NCBI RefSeq assembly: GCF_014636275.1
Contig: NZ_BMEB01000001.1
Coordinates: 248,001 to 312,000 of the forward strand
Source of the DNA: Cellulomonas carbonis
Lineage (GTDB): Bacteria > Actinomycetota > Actinomycetes > Actinomycetales > Cellulomonadaceae
Length of the DNA: 64,000 nucleotides
Direction: 5' to 3'
Shown here: positions 16,623 to 25,587 of the stretch, piece after piece
How positions within the stretch are numbered: the stretch's first letter is position 1
Layout: every line of letters begins with the position of its first letter
The notes under the pieces: model-generated
Database searches by the model: none
Told to the model about the DNA's origin: nothing
The model's input: the letters and a program-made list of their open reading frames with translations, nothing else
Made by a program: the position numbers and the translations under genes

Positions 16623-19370
16623 GTGACCGACGACGACGCAGCCGACGGCGCTGGCCCCGCGTACCCGCTGCACTGGGAGGCCGACGTCGTCCTGCGCGAC
16701 GGCGGGACGGCGCACGTGCGCCCGATCCGGCCCGACGACGCGTCCGCCCTGCAGGCGTTCCACGTCGCGCAGTCCGAGCGGTCGACCTACTTCCGGTTCT
16801 TCGCGCCGCTCGAGCGGCTCCCCGAGTCGGACCTGCGGCGGTTCACGCACGTGGACCACCGGGACCGGGTCGCGCTCGTCGCGGTCGCCGACGAGGCCGA
16901 GGGCGAGCGGATCATCGCCGTCGGGCGCTACGACCGCGTCGAGGAGGGGACCGCCGAGGTCGCGTTCAACGTCGCGGACGACCACCACGGGCGCGGCCTG
17001 GGTTCGGTCCTCCTCGAGCACCTCGCGGCCGCGGCACGCGAACGCGGCGTGACCCGCTTCACGGCCGACGTCCTGCCCCACAACGCCGCGATGATCGCCG
17101 TGTTCCGCGAGGCGGGGTACGCCGTGAGCCAGCGCATGGACGACGGCATCCTCACGGTGCGGCTCGACCTCGACCCGACCGTCCGCTCGCTCGCCGTGAT
17201 GGCGGACCGCGAGCACGCCGCCGAGGCACGGAGCGTGAGCGGGCTGCTCACCCCGCGGTCGGTGCTCGTCGTCGTCGCGGCCGAGGAGGACGCCGCGGGG
17301 GAGCGGCTCCTCGCCTCGGCGGTCCTGCGACACCTGGTCGCCGACCGTCCGGGAACGGAACCCGAGCTGCACGTCGTCGGGCCCGCGGACGACGTGCCCG
17401 GTGTCGCGCGCCACGCCGACCTCGCGGACGTCCCCGGACCGGTGGACCTCGTCGTCCTCGCGGTGCCCGCCGGGACGTCGGGTGCGGTCGTCCGGCGGTG
17501 CGCCCGTCTGCGCCCGCGCGCGGTGCTCGTGCTCTCCGAGGGCTTCGCCGAGGTCGGCCCCGAGGGCCTCGCGCGCCAGCGGGACCTCCTGCGCGGGGCG
17601 CACTCGGGCGGGATGCGCGTGCTCGGGCCCGCGTCCTACGGGTTCTTCCGGCAGGGCGGGCCGGACACCCCCACCGTCAACGCGTCGCTCGCAGCCGAGC
17701 TCCCGAGCCCGGGGCGGCTCGGGCTCTTCTGCCAGTCGGCGCCGCTCGCCGTCGGGCTCCTGGCGTCCGCGCGCCGACGACGCCTCGGGCTCTCGACGTT
17801 CGTCTCGTCGGGCAACCGCGCGGACGTCTCCGGCAACGACGCGATGCAGTTCTGGACCGAGGACCAGCAGACGGACGTCGTCGCGATGTACCTCGAGTCG
17901 ATCGGCAACCCCCGGAAGTTCTCGCGCGTCGCGCGGCGGCTCGCCGCGGTCAAGCCGGTCGTGGTCCTGACGGCCGGTCGGTCGGGCCACGTCGACCCGG
18001 CGGGTCATGCGGTACGCAGCACGCGCGTCCCGCGGCAGGCCCTCGACCAGGTGCTCCGCCAAGCCGGCGTCGTGCGGGTCGACAGCCAGCACCAGCTCCT
18101 CGACGTCGCCATGCTCCTCGCCCATCAGCCGCTGCCCGCGGGCAGACGGGTCGCGGTGCTCGCCGGCTCCGAGCCGCTCGCGGCGCTCGCGGCGGAGGCC
18201 GCGTCGTCGGCGGGGCTGGTCGTCGTGAGCCGCTGGACGCTGAGCGGGGGAGCGGGCGCCACGGTCGGGCCGGACCAGGTCGAGGACGAGGTCGCCGCGG
18301 CGTACGCGGCGCCCGACGTGGACGCCGTCGTCGTCGCGCACGTGCCGACCGTCGGCTCGCCCGACCCGGCGGTCGCGCGCGCGGTCGCCGCCGCGGCGGC
18401 GGGCACGGGACGACCGACCGTCGCGTGCATCCTCGGTCTGACCGGCGTGACCGAGGAGCTCACCGCCCCGGCTCCCGTCCCCGGCGGGGAGGGCCGCACG
18501 ACGGGCTCCCGCACGGTGCCCGCCTACGCGACCCCCGAGGACGCCGTGGTGGCCCTCGCGGCGGCCGCGCGGTACGGCGCGTGGCGGAACGCCGACCACG
18601 GTCGCCCCGTCGAGGTCCCCGACGCGGACCGGCCGCGTGCACGGCGCCTCGTCGAAGCGGCTCTGGCCGGCCGGGGTGACGAGCTGGTCGACCTGACGCA
18701 GGACGCGGCGGCCGACCTGCTCTCCTGCTACGGGCTGCGGCTGTGGCCCACCGTCGTGGCCCGCACGCCCGAGGAGGCGGTCGCCGCGGGCGACGCGCTG
18801 GGCTGGCCGGTCGCGCTCAAGAGCGCCGCGGGTCACCTGCGCCACCGCATCGACCTGGGTGGCGTGCGCCTGGACCTGGCCGGGCCGGCCGCCGTCGTCG
18901 AGGCGATGGAGCACATGCGGGCGCACCTCGAGCCGCTCGGTGCGGCGGACGTGCCGTTCGAGGTCCAGCGGATGGCGCCCGGGGGGGCCGCCTGCGTCGT
19001 CCGGTCGGCCGAGGACCCCCGCTTCGGGCCCGTGGTGTCGTTCGGCATGGCGGGCGACGCCGTCGACCTGCTCGGCGACACGAGCCACGGCATCCCGCCG
19101 CTGACCGACGTCGACGTGCGCGACATGGTGCGGTCCGTGCGCGCCGCGCCGCGGCTCTTCGGCTACCGGGGGCTGCCCGCGCTGGACGTCGCCGCGCTCG
19201 AGGACGTGCTGGCACGCGTCTCCGTGCTCGCCGACGACGTCCCCGAGCTGCACGCGCTCGAGCTGCACCCGGTCGTCGTGGCCGAGGAGGGTGCCGCGGT
19301 GCTGGGCGCGCGCGTGCGGCTCGGCGCGACGGGCCGTGCGGACAGCGGACGTCGGACCCTTCCCGGGTGA
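16623..19370 (+). CDS. Pat-like GNAT / NDP-forming acyl-CoA synthetase fusion
   Basis: Protein of 915 residues joining an N-terminal GNAT lysine-acetyltransferase-type domain (about 30-190; acetyl-CoA loop [14 protein letters not shown]) to an NDP-forming acyl-CoA synthetase-like module: CoA-binding-like domain (about 205-330), succinyl-CoA-ligase-like flavodoxin domains (about 335-650) and a C-terminal ATP-grasp (about 680-905). In active synthetases a catalytic histidine sits in an SHTG loop after the VVVLKAGR strand. Here the strand is present (about 441-450) but the loop reads AGHAVRST, so the phospho-histidine appears to be lost. That fits a regulatory Pat-type protein acetyltransferase controlling acetyl-CoA synthetase and related enzymes rather than a working synthetase. 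The domain order is opposite to enterobacterial Pat. Leaderless GTG. Confidence 0.85.
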   Translation: MTDDDAADGAGPAYPLHWEADVVLRDGGTAHVRPIRPDDASALQAFHVAQSERSTYFRFFAPLERLPESDLRRFTHVDHRDRVALVAVADEAEGERIIAVGRYDRVEEGTAEVAFNVADDHHGRGLGSVLLEHLAAAARERGVTRFTADVLPHNAAMIAVFREAGYAVSQRMDDGILTVRLDLDPTVRSLAVMADREHAAEARSVSGLLTPRSVLVVVAAEEDAAGERLLASAVLRHLVADRPGTEPELHVVGPADDVPGVARHADLADVPGPVDLVVLAVPAGTSGAVVRRCARLRPRAVLVLSEGFAEVGPEGLARQRDLLRGAHSGGMRVLGPASYGFFRQGGPDTPTVNASLAAELPSPGRLGLFCQSAPLAVGLLASARRRRLGLSTFVSSGNRADVSGNDAMQFWTEDQQTDVVAMYLESIGNPRKFSRVARRLAAVKPVVVLTAGRSGHVDPAGHAVRSTRVPRQALDQVLRQAGVVRVDSQHQLLDVAMLLAHQPLPAGRRVAVLAGSEPLAALAAEAASSAGLVVVSRWTLSGGAGATVGPDQVEDEVAAAYAAPDVDAVVVAHVPTVGSPDPAVARAVAAAAAGTGRPTVACILGLTGVTEELTAPAPVPGGEGRTTGSRTVPAYATPEDAVVALAAAARYGAWRNADHGRPVEVPDADRPRARRLVEAALAGRGDELVDLTQDAAADLLSCYGLRLWPTVVARTPEEAVAAGDALGWPVALKSAAGHLRHRIDLGGVRLDLAGPAAVVEAMEHMRAHLEPLGAADVPFEVQRMAPGGAACVVRSAEDPRFGPVVSFGMAGDAVDLLGDTSHGIPPLTDVDVRDMVRSVRAAPRLFGYRGLPALDVAALEDVLARVSVLADDVPELHALELHPVVVAEEGAAVLGARVRLGATGRADSGRRTLPG

Positions 19371-19455
19371 CCGCACCGGCAGGTGCCCCGCCCGCCCGTC
19401 CACGGACCCGACGGGCCGCAGGCGCCGGGTCGCGCGGTGGTGGGAGGATGGCCGG

Positions 19456-20040
19456 GTGCCCATGACGACGGATCTCCGCAAGAACCTCGAGATGGCCGGC
19501 TACTACCCCGAGCTCGTCGCCGACGTGCTCGAGGTCGCCCTCGGCGGCGAGGACGTGGTCGCCCACCTCGTCCACCCCGAGACGACGTTCGACTCCGTCG
19601 AGGTGCGTCGTCACGTCACGGTGCTCGTCCTGACGCCCACCCGCCTGGTCCTCGCCCACGTCGACGACCACCCCGCGGACAGCGAGAACCCGTCCGCGAG
19701 CGCGTCGGCCACGACCGAGTCGGTCCCGCTCGACCAGCTCCGCACGGTCGCGCTCACGCACGTGGTCCCGGTCCCCGAGAAGCACCGGGCCGGCGCGCTG
19801 CCGACCGAGCTCACGCTCGCGGTCGGCTGGGGGTCCGTCCAGCGGATCGACCTCGAGCCAGCGGCGTGCGGCGACCCGGACTGCGACGCGGACCACGGGC
19901 TTACCGGCACCAGCTCGCCCGACGACGTCGTGGTGCGCGTGTCGACGCGCGCCGAAGGGGCGGACGCGGTCCGGTCGGCTGTCGGCTTCGCGCGCGAGCT
20001 GTCCGCGGCGACCGCGGGTGCCGTCCGCTCCCGCCGGTGA
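19456..20040 (+). CDS. DUF5998 family protein
   Basis: Protein of 194 residues of the actinobacterial DUF5998 family ([27 protein letters not shown] start, [46 protein letters not shown] near the end), function unknown. The [10 protein letters not shown] motif could hold a metal. The GTG at 19456 has GGAGG at eight bases, better placed than for the ATG at 19462, so GTG is preferred. It overlaps the following phosphodiesterase gene by GTGA. Confidence 0.82.
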   Translation: MPMTTDLRKNLEMAGYYPELVADVLEVALGGEDVVAHLVHPETTFDSVEVRRHVTVLVLTPTRLVLAHVDDHPADSENPSASASATTESVPLDQLRTVALTHVVPVPEKHRAGALPTELTLAVGWGSVQRIDLEPAACGDPDCDADHGLTGTSSPDDVVVRVSTRAEGADAVRSAVGFARELSAATAGAVRSRR

Positions 20041-21197
20041 CGGGGTCGTCCACGGCCCTGCCCACGGCGGGCCTCGTGCTGCCCGACTACGGCGGCCTCT
20101 GCCTCGACGCGGTCCTGCCGGCCGCGGTCGAGGCGGTCGGGGCGACGTCGGACGCGCTGCCCACCGGCGCGCGTGAGCGGCTCGGTGTCCCCACGGCCGA
20201 GCGCGTGTGCGTGGTGCTCGTCGACGGCCTGGGCCACCGCGCCCTCGTCGAGCGCGCTGGCCACGCACCGTTCCTGCGCCGACGGCTCGGCGAGACCCAG
20301 GTGCTCACGGCGGGCTTCCCGTCGACCACCGCCGCGTCGATGGGTCTGTTCGGAACCGGACGCGGACCGGGGCGCACGGGCCTCGCGGGGTACACCGTGC
20401 GCAACCCCTCGACCGGTGGGCTGGCCAACCTGGTCTCGTGGGAGGGAGCGGGTGACCCCCGTACGTGGCAGCGCGAGCCGTCCCTGCTGGGCCTCGCGGC
20501 GGCGTCGGGCACGGCCGTGCGGTCCGTCGGTCCCGCGCGCTTCGCAGGGTCGGGGCTCACGGAGGCGGCGCTCGGCGGGGCGCAGTACGTCGCGGCCGAG
20601 AGCCTCGCCGACCGCGTCGACACCACCGTCCGTGCGCTCGGCCGACCCGGCCTCGTCTACCTGTACTGGGGCGAGGTCGACAAGGTCGGCCACCACCACG
20701 GGTGGCGCTCCGCCGAGTGGGGCGACGCGCTCAGCGAGCTCGATGCCGAGCTCGCGCGGCTCGTGCGTTCGGTCCCACGCGGGACGCTCGTCCTCGTGAC
20801 GGCGGACCACGGCGGCGTCGACCTCGACCACGACTCGCTCGTGGACGTCGCGCACACCCCGGTCCTGCGCGAGGACGTCGAGCTGGTCGCGGGTGAGCCG
20901 CGCGCCGCACACGTCCACGCGGCCGCGGGACGCGTGGACGCGGTGCTGGCCCGCTGGCGCGACCACCTGGCGGACCGCGCCGTCGTCGCGAGCCGGGACG
21001 AGGCCGTGGCCGCGGGCTGGTTCGGCGAGGTGGCGCCGCACGTCCTGCCCCTGATCGGCGACGTCGTGGTGGCGTCCACGGGTCGCGGCGGCGTCGCGGA
21101 CTCGCGGACGCAGACGCCGCAGTCGCTCCTGCTCAAGGGCGTGCACGGGTCGCTCACGCCCGAGGAGATGCTCGTCCCGCTCGTCGTGGTCGCCTAG
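20037..21197 (+). CDS. Alkaline-phosphatase superfamily phosphodiesterase
   Basis: Type I phosphodiesterase/nucleotide pyrophosphatase-like protein of 386 residues. The metal-binding and nucleophile region shows VVLVDGLG and the nucleophile segment GFPSTTAASM (Thr/Ser nucleophile); further metal ligands appear as YLYWGEVDKVGHHHG and VTADHGGVD, and a C-terminal GVHGSLTPEEMLVPL matches the family ending. It should hydrolyse phosphate mono- or diesters; no signal peptide, so probably cytoplasmic. The GTG start overlaps the upstream stop (GTGA), and thymidine kinase follows nine bases after the stop, so these three genes likely form one operon. Confidence 0.85.
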   Translation: MTGSSTALPTAGLVLPDYGGLCLDAVLPAAVEAVGATSDALPTGARERLGVPTAERVCVVLVDGLGHRALVERAGHAPFLRRRLGETQVLTAGFPSTTAASMGLFGTGRGPGRTGLAGYTVRNPSTGGLANLVSWEGAGDPRTWQREPSLLGLAAASGTAVRSVGPARFAGSGLTEAALGGAQYVAAESLADRVDTTVRALGRPGLVYLYWGEVDKVGHHHGWRSAEWGDALSELDAELARLVRSVPRGTLVLVTADHGGVDLDHDSLVDVAHTPVLREDVELVAGEPRAAHVHAAAGRVDAVLARWRDHLADRAVVASRDEAVAAGWFGEVAPHVLPLIGDVVVASTGRGGVADSRTQTPQSLLLKGVHGSLTPEEMLVPLVVVA

Positions 21198-21206
21198 GAG
21201 GATCGG

Positions 21207-21866
21207 TTGGCAGAGCTCGTCTTCTTCAGCGGGACCATGGACTGCGGCAAGTCCACGCTCGCGCTCCAGCTCGACCACAACCACGCCGCGCGCGGGCGCG
21301 GCGGCGTCATCTTCACGCGGAACGACCGGGCGGGGACGGACGTCCTGTCGTCACGGCTCGGCCTGCGGCACCCCGCGGTGGAGGTGACGGACGCGACCGA
21401 CTTCTGGGAGGAGGTCGTGCGCCGCCGCAGTCGGGGGGACCGCGTCGACTACCTCGTCTGCGACGAGGCGCAGTTCTACACGCAGCACCAGGTCGAGCAG
21501 CTCGCCGCGCTCGTGGACGAGCTCGGCGTCGACGTCTTCGCGTTCGGCATCACGGCCGACTTCAGGACCCGGCTCTTCCCCGGCTCGGCACGGCTCATCG
21601 AGCTCGCGGACCGCGTCGAGGTGCTCCAGGTCATGTCGCTGTGCTGGTGCGGGGCCCGCGCGACGCACAACGCGCGCACGGTGCGAGGCGTCATGGTGGT
21701 CGAGGGCGAGCAGGTCGTCGTCGGAGACACGGGGGCCGCGACGGACGTGGGGTACGAGGTGCTGTGCCGACGTCACCACATGCGTCGGATGACGGTCGCC
21801 GCCGCGCGCGCGACGACGCAGGCGCCGGACACGCTCCCGTTCACGATGACCGACGACCCGACCTGA
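21207..21866 (+). CDS. tdk: Thymidine kinase
   Basis: Salvage enzyme making dTMP from thymidine, 219 residues. Type II (TK1-like) features: P-loop SGTMDCGKST near the N-terminus, DEAQFY (Asp and catalytic Glu, about residues 87-92), and a zinc lasso with CWCGA and a distal CRRHH. TTG start preceded by an excellent AGGAGG. The last codons overlap a short hairpin (21865-21877) shared with the end of the convergent SepH gene. Confidence 0.92.
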   Translation: MAELVFFSGTMDCGKSTLALQLDHNHAARGRGGVIFTRNDRAGTDVLSSRLGLRHPAVEVTDATDFWEEVVRRRSRGDRVDYLVCDEAQFYTQHQVEQLAALVDELGVDVFAFGITADFRTRLFPGSARLIELADRVEVLQVMSLCWCGARATHNARTVRGVMVVEGEQVVVGDTGAATDVGYEVLCRRHHMRRMTVAAARATTQAPDTLPFTMTDDPT

Positions 21867-21877
21867 GCCGTCGGCTC
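21865..21877. terminator. Short hairpin at convergent gene ends
   Basis: GAGCC-GTC-GGCTC spans the stop codons of tdk and sepH. The stem is only five pairs, so any termination effect would be weak. Confidence 0.25.
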
Positions 21878-22994
21878 ACTCCGGCCGCGCGCCGAAGACG
21901 ATCTCGTCCCAGCTGGGCACGCTCGCACGGCCGCGACGTGCGCGGCTCCGGCCGCCGCCGGCGACCCGCTCCTCGGCCGGCTTCTCCGGCTCCGCGGGCG
22001 TGGCCGGCTCGTCACCGGCCTCGGGCGAGGGGCTCTGCGCGGACGCGTCGTCCTCGCTCGTCGACCGCCGCGGCTGCGCGGGCATCTCGAGCACCTGGGC
22101 GTCGGTCGCCAGGTCCGGGCGCGAGTGCGGCGGGTGCGCTGCCGGGATCGTCAGGTCGGGGTTGTCGAAGTCGAACGCGTGCTGCGGGCCGAAGCCCTCG
22201 AAGCCCTCGTCCTCGTCGTCGTCCTCGACGTCGAGGGGCTGCCGCACGCCGCGCCGCCCCGTGAGGTCGTCGAGCAGCGCCGCGGTCTCCGCCGCGGGGT
22301 CGGGCTCGGGCTCGGGCTCCGGTGCGGGGGACAGGTCCACCGATGCGAGCAGCGGTCGCAGAGCCGCGTCGACGTCCACCTCGGCGCCCGGCACCGCGGC
22401 CAGGTGCCGGCGCGGGATGGGTCCGTCGTGCAGCTCGGTCTCCGAGAGCCACCGCGCCTCGTCGTCCTGCGCGCGCACCGAGCGCGTCGCCGCGTCGTAG
22501 GTCCACCGGGCCGACCGCGCGGTGCCCGAGACCTCGAAGCGGACCTCGACCGTCCAGCTGCCGGTACCCGGACGGAAGGCGTCCCAGGCGATGCTCTCGC
22601 CGCCGACGCCCCGGGTCGCGAGGCGGTCCGTCACGAGGTCGCCGAGCACAGGGGCGCCCGGGTCGTGGCCGATGCGGGTCGCGCGTGCCTGGCCCGCGAC
22701 GAACTCGCGCTCGGCGAGGACGGGCCCCTCGTAGCGCCGCACGAGCTCGACCGGCATGCCGGCGTCGGCGGCGACGTCCTCGGCCGGCGCGCCCGCGCGG
22801 ATGCGCGCCTGGATCTCGCGCGGCGGCAGAGCCCCCGCGCGGTCGGCGCGGAGCTGCTCGAGCTGGGCGCGGTCGCGCCGCACCGCGGCCCGCAGCGCCT
22901 CGTCGATCCTGAGCCGGAACCGCTGTCCGTCCGATCCCTCGAGGACGACGTGCTCGCCGTCCTCGTGCAGGCCGACGAGAGTGAGCTCTCCCAT
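21876..22994 (-). CDS. sepH: Cell division regulator SepH (DUF3071)
   Basis: Actinobacterial FtsZ regulator of 372 residues. The N-terminal domain opens with MGELTLVGLHEDGEHVVLEG and contains the helix-turn-helix region AGAPAEDVAADAGMPVELVRRYEGP (about 68-92), needed in Streptomyces SepH to stimulate FtsZ assembly. A long acidic/Pro-rich linker (about 220-345) leads to the conserved C-terminal tail RASVPSWDEIVFG, the family hallmark. ATG with GGAGGTGCC directly upstream. It is placed divergently from the inositol monophosphatase gene, as in relatives. Confidence 0.9.
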   Translation of the reverse strand: MGELTLVGLHEDGEHVVLEGSDGQRFRLRIDEALRAAVRRDRAQLEQLRADRAGALPPREIQARIRAGAPAEDVAADAGMPVELVRRYEGPVLAEREFVAGQARATRIGHDPGAPVLGDLVTDRLATRGVGGESIAWDAFRPGTGSWTVEVRFEVSGTARSARWTYDAATRSVRAQDDEARWLSETELHDGPIPRRHLAAVPGAEVDVDAALRPLLASVDLSPAPEPEPEPDPAAETAALLDDLTGRRGVRQPLDVEDDDEDEGFEGFGPQHAFDFDNPDLTIPAAHPPHSRPDLATDAQVLEMPAQPRRSTSEDDASAQSPSPEAGDEPATPAEPEKPAEERVAGGGRSRARRGRASVPSWDEIVFGARPE

Positions 22995-23085
22995 GGCACC
23001 TCCTCCGGCGTCCAGGGTGCCACCTGCACGGGTCGGGTGCGGGGATGAGCCCCGGTGTGCCGCCTCCTGCCTCGCGCCCGTCGGG

Positions 23086-23091
23086 CAGGAT
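23086..23091 (+). promoter_or_regulatory. Candidate -10 of leaderless monophosphatase gene
   Basis: CAGGAT, seven bases before the GTG at 23099. Weaker than the other leaderless boxes because the first base is not T. Confidence 0.3.
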
Positions 23092-23098
23092 GGGTCCC

Positions 23099-23956
23099 GT
23101 GCAGACGCGACCGCAGGACCTCGGACACCTGACCCCGGACGAGGTCGCGGCGCTCGCCGTGCTCGCCGAGCGTGCCGCGCGCGAGGCGGGTGCCCTCGTG
23201 CGGGGCGGGCGGCCTGACCGCGTCGACGTCTCGGCGACCAAGAGCAGCCCGGTCGACGTCGTCACGGAGATGGACCTCGCGTCCGAGCGGCTCCTCGTCC
23301 AGGTGCTGCTCGGCGAGCGTCCCGACGACGGCGTGCTGGGGGAGGAGGACGGCCTGCGCGCCGGGACCAGCGGCGTGACGTGGGTCGTCGACCCGATCGA
23401 CGGGACGGTGAACTACCTGTACGGGGTCCCGGCGTACGCCGTGAGCGTCGCCGCCGTCGTCGGCGACCCGGACCCCGCGACGTGGACCGTCGTGGCGGGG
23501 GCAGTCCACGCGGTCCCGGACGGCCGGACCTGGACGGCCGCTCGCGGGCACGGCGCGCGGCTCGACGGCCGGGCGCTCACGATCGGCGAGCCGCGGCCCC
23601 TCGCCCAGAGCCTGTGCGGGACCGGCTTCGGGTACCGCGCCGAGCGACGACGCGCCCAGGCCCGCGTGCTCGGCCACGTGCTGCCGCTCGTGCGCGACAT
23701 CCGCCGCATCGGTTCCGCGGCGATGGACCTGTGCTCGGTCGCGTCGGGCCAGCTCGACGTCTACTACGAGCGCGGCCTCAACCCGTGGGACCTCGCGGCG
23801 GCCTCGCTGGTCGCCGAGGAGGCGGGGGCGGCGGTGGTCGGGCTCCGCGGTACGCGTGCGGGGGCCGCGATGACCGTCGCGGGTCACCCGGACACGGTGC
23901 CAGCGCTCGTGGAGGTCCTCGAGGCTGCGGGCGCCGACTCCGACGAGCCCGCCTGA
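23099..23956 (+). CDS. Inositol monophosphatase family protein
   Basis: Li-sensitive magnesium phosphatase fold of about 285 residues, orthologous in position to suhB (Rv2701c). Motifs: GEEDG (metal-binding Glu), WVVDPIDGTVNYLYG (DPIDGT metal site), and the C-terminal GLNPWDLAAASLVAEEAGA (WDxAAG-like site). Substrate could be inositol 1-phosphate, fructose-1,6-bisphosphate or another sugar phosphate. Possible starts are the GTG at 23099, the ATG at 23090 and further upstream codons; GTG 23099 is preferred because a -10-like CAGGAT sits seven bases upstream. Confidence 0.85.
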   Translation: MQTRPQDLGHLTPDEVAALAVLAERAAREAGALVRGGRPDRVDVSATKSSPVDVVTEMDLASERLLVQVLLGERPDDGVLGEEDGLRAGTSGVTWVVDPIDGTVNYLYGVPAYAVSVAAVVGDPDPATWTVVAGAVHAVPDGRTWTAARGHGARLDGRALTIGEPRPLAQSLCGTGFGYRAERRRAQARVLGHVLPLVRDIRRIGSAAMDLCSVASGQLDVYYERGLNPWDLAAASLVAEEAGAAVVGLRGTRAGAAMTVAGHPDTVPALVEVLEAAGADSDEPA

Positions 23957-24015
23957 CCCGCACCCTGCCGCGCGGCGGGGACCGGTCCGCGTGCCCGTCG
24001 ACGTTCCCGGACGGG

Positions 24016-24045
24016 TTCGCGTCCGCCGGGGGGATGGTGCACAAT
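24016..24045 (+). promoter_or_regulatory. Candidate promoter for the DUF4193 gene
   Basis: TTCGCG and CACAAT are separated by 18 bases. This predicts a leader of about 100 bases that contains a GTCGAC inverted repeat (24105-24123). Nothing else is recognised in the 197-base gap before the gene. Confidence 0.3.
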
Positions 24046-24153
24046 CCCCTCGCCGTCGGACGCGGGAACAACGAGCGTGCGCCGAGCATTGAGTACGTAC
24101 CGACGTCGACACCCAGGGTCGACGCATCCGACGCACGGAGTGTGAACACCTCG

Positions 24154-24453
24154 ATGGCAACCGACTACGACGCCCCGCGCAAGACCGACGAGGACCTCAG
24201 CGAGGACTCGCTCCAGGAGCTGCAGGCGCGACGTTCCGACAAGAACTCGGGCGTGGTCGACGAGGACGAGACGGAGGCCGCGGAGGGCTTCGAGCTGCCC
24301 GGCGCCGACCTGTCCGGCGAGGAGCTCTCGGTCCGCGTCCTGCCTCGCCAGGCGGACGAGTTCACGTGCTCGAGCTGCTTCCTCGTCCACCACCGCAGCC
24401 AGCTGGCGAGCGAGAAAAACGGTCAGCCGATCTGCTCGGAGTGCGCCGCCTGA
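24154..24453 (+). CDS. DUF4193 zinc-ribbon protein
   Basis: Protein of 99 residues, the Rv2699c family conserved throughout actinobacteria. An acidic N-terminal half (DEDLSEDSLQEL, DEDETEAAEGFELPG) precedes a four-cysteine knuckle CSSC...ICSEC (about residues 79-97) likely binding zinc. Function unknown. The final 31 bases overlap the tail of the convergent DUF3093 gene, and this overlap encodes the last CSEC pair, so both proteins constrain the same DNA. Confidence 0.88.
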   Translation: MATDYDAPRKTDEDLSEDSLQELQARRSDKNSGVVDEDETEAAEGFELPGADLSGEELSVRVLPRQADEFTCSSCFLVHHRSQLASEKNGQPICSECAA

Positions 24454-24953
24454 CGACGCTGCTCGGCGAGCAGCGCCTCGCGCAGGTCCTCGGGCCGGCG
24501 TGAGGACACGAGCCACGTCGGCGTCGGGTCGGCCGGGTCCGTGACGGGCACCTCGACCGCGCCGGCCACCCACGACCTGAAGCACGCGTAGGCCCGGGCG
24601 TCCGAGCCCGGGCCGAGTGCTTCCCGGACACCGTCACGGTCGAGGACCGCGGGGACACCCAGCAGCCCGACCGGGATGTGCGCACGTCCCGCGCGCAGGA
24701 CGCCCTCCGCGACGCGGACCCGCGGTGCGGTCACCGCGACCAGGACGACGCCGACGACGGCCGTCGCCCCGGCCACCGCCACCGCGAGCCGCGGCTCGAC
24801 GGGCAGCAGCGCGACGAGCACGACGGCCGCGAAGCCGAGCACCGCCGCCCACCCGCCCGGGCCCGGCCAGAGCCGCTCGTCGTACGGGGCGGGGCCCACC
24901 GTGGTGGTCCCTGCTCGGGGCTCCTCCGGGTGGTGCGGGTCTGCGGACGTCAT
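24423..24953 (-). CDS. DUF3093 membrane protein
   Basis: Protein of 176 residues matching the Rv2698 position. The N-terminal part includes YDERLWPGPGGWAAVLG; two close hydrophobic helices (about 33-75) are followed by a soluble domain with VLRAGRAHIPVGLLG, LGPGSDARAYACFRSWV and the conserved WLVSSRRPEDLREAL ending. Function unknown. The start is set at the ATG at 24953; the open frame continuing upstream is antisense to dut. It is convergent with DUF4193 and divergent from dut. Confidence 0.82.
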   Translation of the reverse strand: MTSADPHHPEEPRAGTTTVGPAPYDERLWPGPGGWAAVLGFAAVVLVALLPVEPRLAVAVAGATAVVGVVLVAVTAPRVRVAEGVLRAGRAHIPVGLLGVPAVLDRDGVREALGPGSDARAYACFRSWVAGAVEVPVTDPADPTPTWLVSSRRPEDLREALLAEQRRQAAHSEQIG

Positions 24954-24990
24954 GCACCGATCATCCCACCGGGCGCGAGCGGCCCGCCGG

Positions 24991-24996
24991 TAGGGT
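24991..24996 (+). promoter_or_regulatory. -10 box of leaderless dut
   Basis: TAGGGT, six bases before the first of three in-frame GTG codons (25003), which selects that GTG as start. Confidence 0.5.
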
Positions 24997-25002
24997 CTGC
25001 GG

Positions 25003-25038
25003 GTGCCCCAGCCTGTGCCCCAGCCCGTGCCCCAGCCC
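25003..25038 (+). repeat. Three 12-base tandem repeats at the dut start
   Basis: Units of GTGCCCCAGCC(T/C) repeat three times in frame. Each offers a GTG start and codes for Val/Met-Pro-Gln-Pro. Confidence 0.7.
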
Positions 25039-25524
25039 GTCCCCTCGCCGCCCCCGCAGCCCTCGCCCGACGACGTCGACGTCCTCCTCGTGCTGCTCGA
25101 GGACGACCTGCCCGTCCCGACGTACGCCCACCCGGGTGACGCCGGGGCCGACCTCGTCACGCGGGTCGACGTCGAGCTCGCACCCGGTGAGCGCGCGACC
25201 GTGCCCACGGGCGTGTCGATCGCGCTGCCGGCGGGGTACGCCGCGTTCGTGCTGCCGCGCTCGGGCCTGGCCGCGCGCCACGGGCTCACGGTGGTCAACG
25301 CGCCCGGCACGGTGGACGCGGGCTACCGCGGCGAGATCGCGGTCACGCTCCTCAACACCGACCGTGATCGGCCCGTCGTGCTGCGCCGCGGCGACCGCAT
25401 CGCCCAGCTGGTGGTGCAGCGCGTCGAGCACGTGCGCTTCGTCCGCGCCGAGCGTCTTCCGGGGTCGCACCGGGGCACGGGTGGGCACGGCTCGAGCGGC
25501 GGCTGGACCGCCTCGGGCGAGTAG
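25003..25524 (+). CDS. dut: dUTP diphosphatase
   Basis: Homotrimeric dUTPase of 173 residues that removes dUTP and supplies dUMP. The five motifs are visible: [27 protein letters not shown] (catalytic Asp), RGDRIAQLV and the C-terminal P-loop-like [10 protein letters not shown]. The N-terminus is unusual: a near-perfect threefold 12-base repeat (25003-25038) encodes repeated Pro-Gln-Pro-Val, each unit starting with GTG. The leaderless -10 favours the first GTG. The Pro-rich tail of about 22 residues precedes the usual dUTPase start. Confidence 0.92.
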   Translation: MPQPVPQPVPQPVPSPPPQPSPDDVDVLLVLLEDDLPVPTYAHPGDAGADLVTRVDVELAPGERATVPTGVSIALPAGYAAFVLPRSGLAARHGLTVVNAPGTVDAGYRGEIAVTLLNTDRDRPVVLRRGDRIAQLVVQRVEHVRFVRAERLPGSHRGTGGHGSSGGWTASGE

Positions 25525-25587
25525 GACCTTGCCGGGGACGGCGTCTACTGTCGTCCCAGGAGGACAACCGATCAGGAGGCAGGACGC

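Noticed and set aside
16503..19481. Nearly 1000-codon upward extension of the parC frame
   Set aside because: It lies opposite the Pat-like gene, shows no domain, and the type IIA topoisomerase starts properly at 16502 with a ribosome-binding site.
23956..24153. A small gene or riboswitch in the leader of the DUF4193 gene
   Set aside because: No credible reading frame with a start signal and no known aptamer pattern; only a weak promoter and a six-base inverted repeat are visible.
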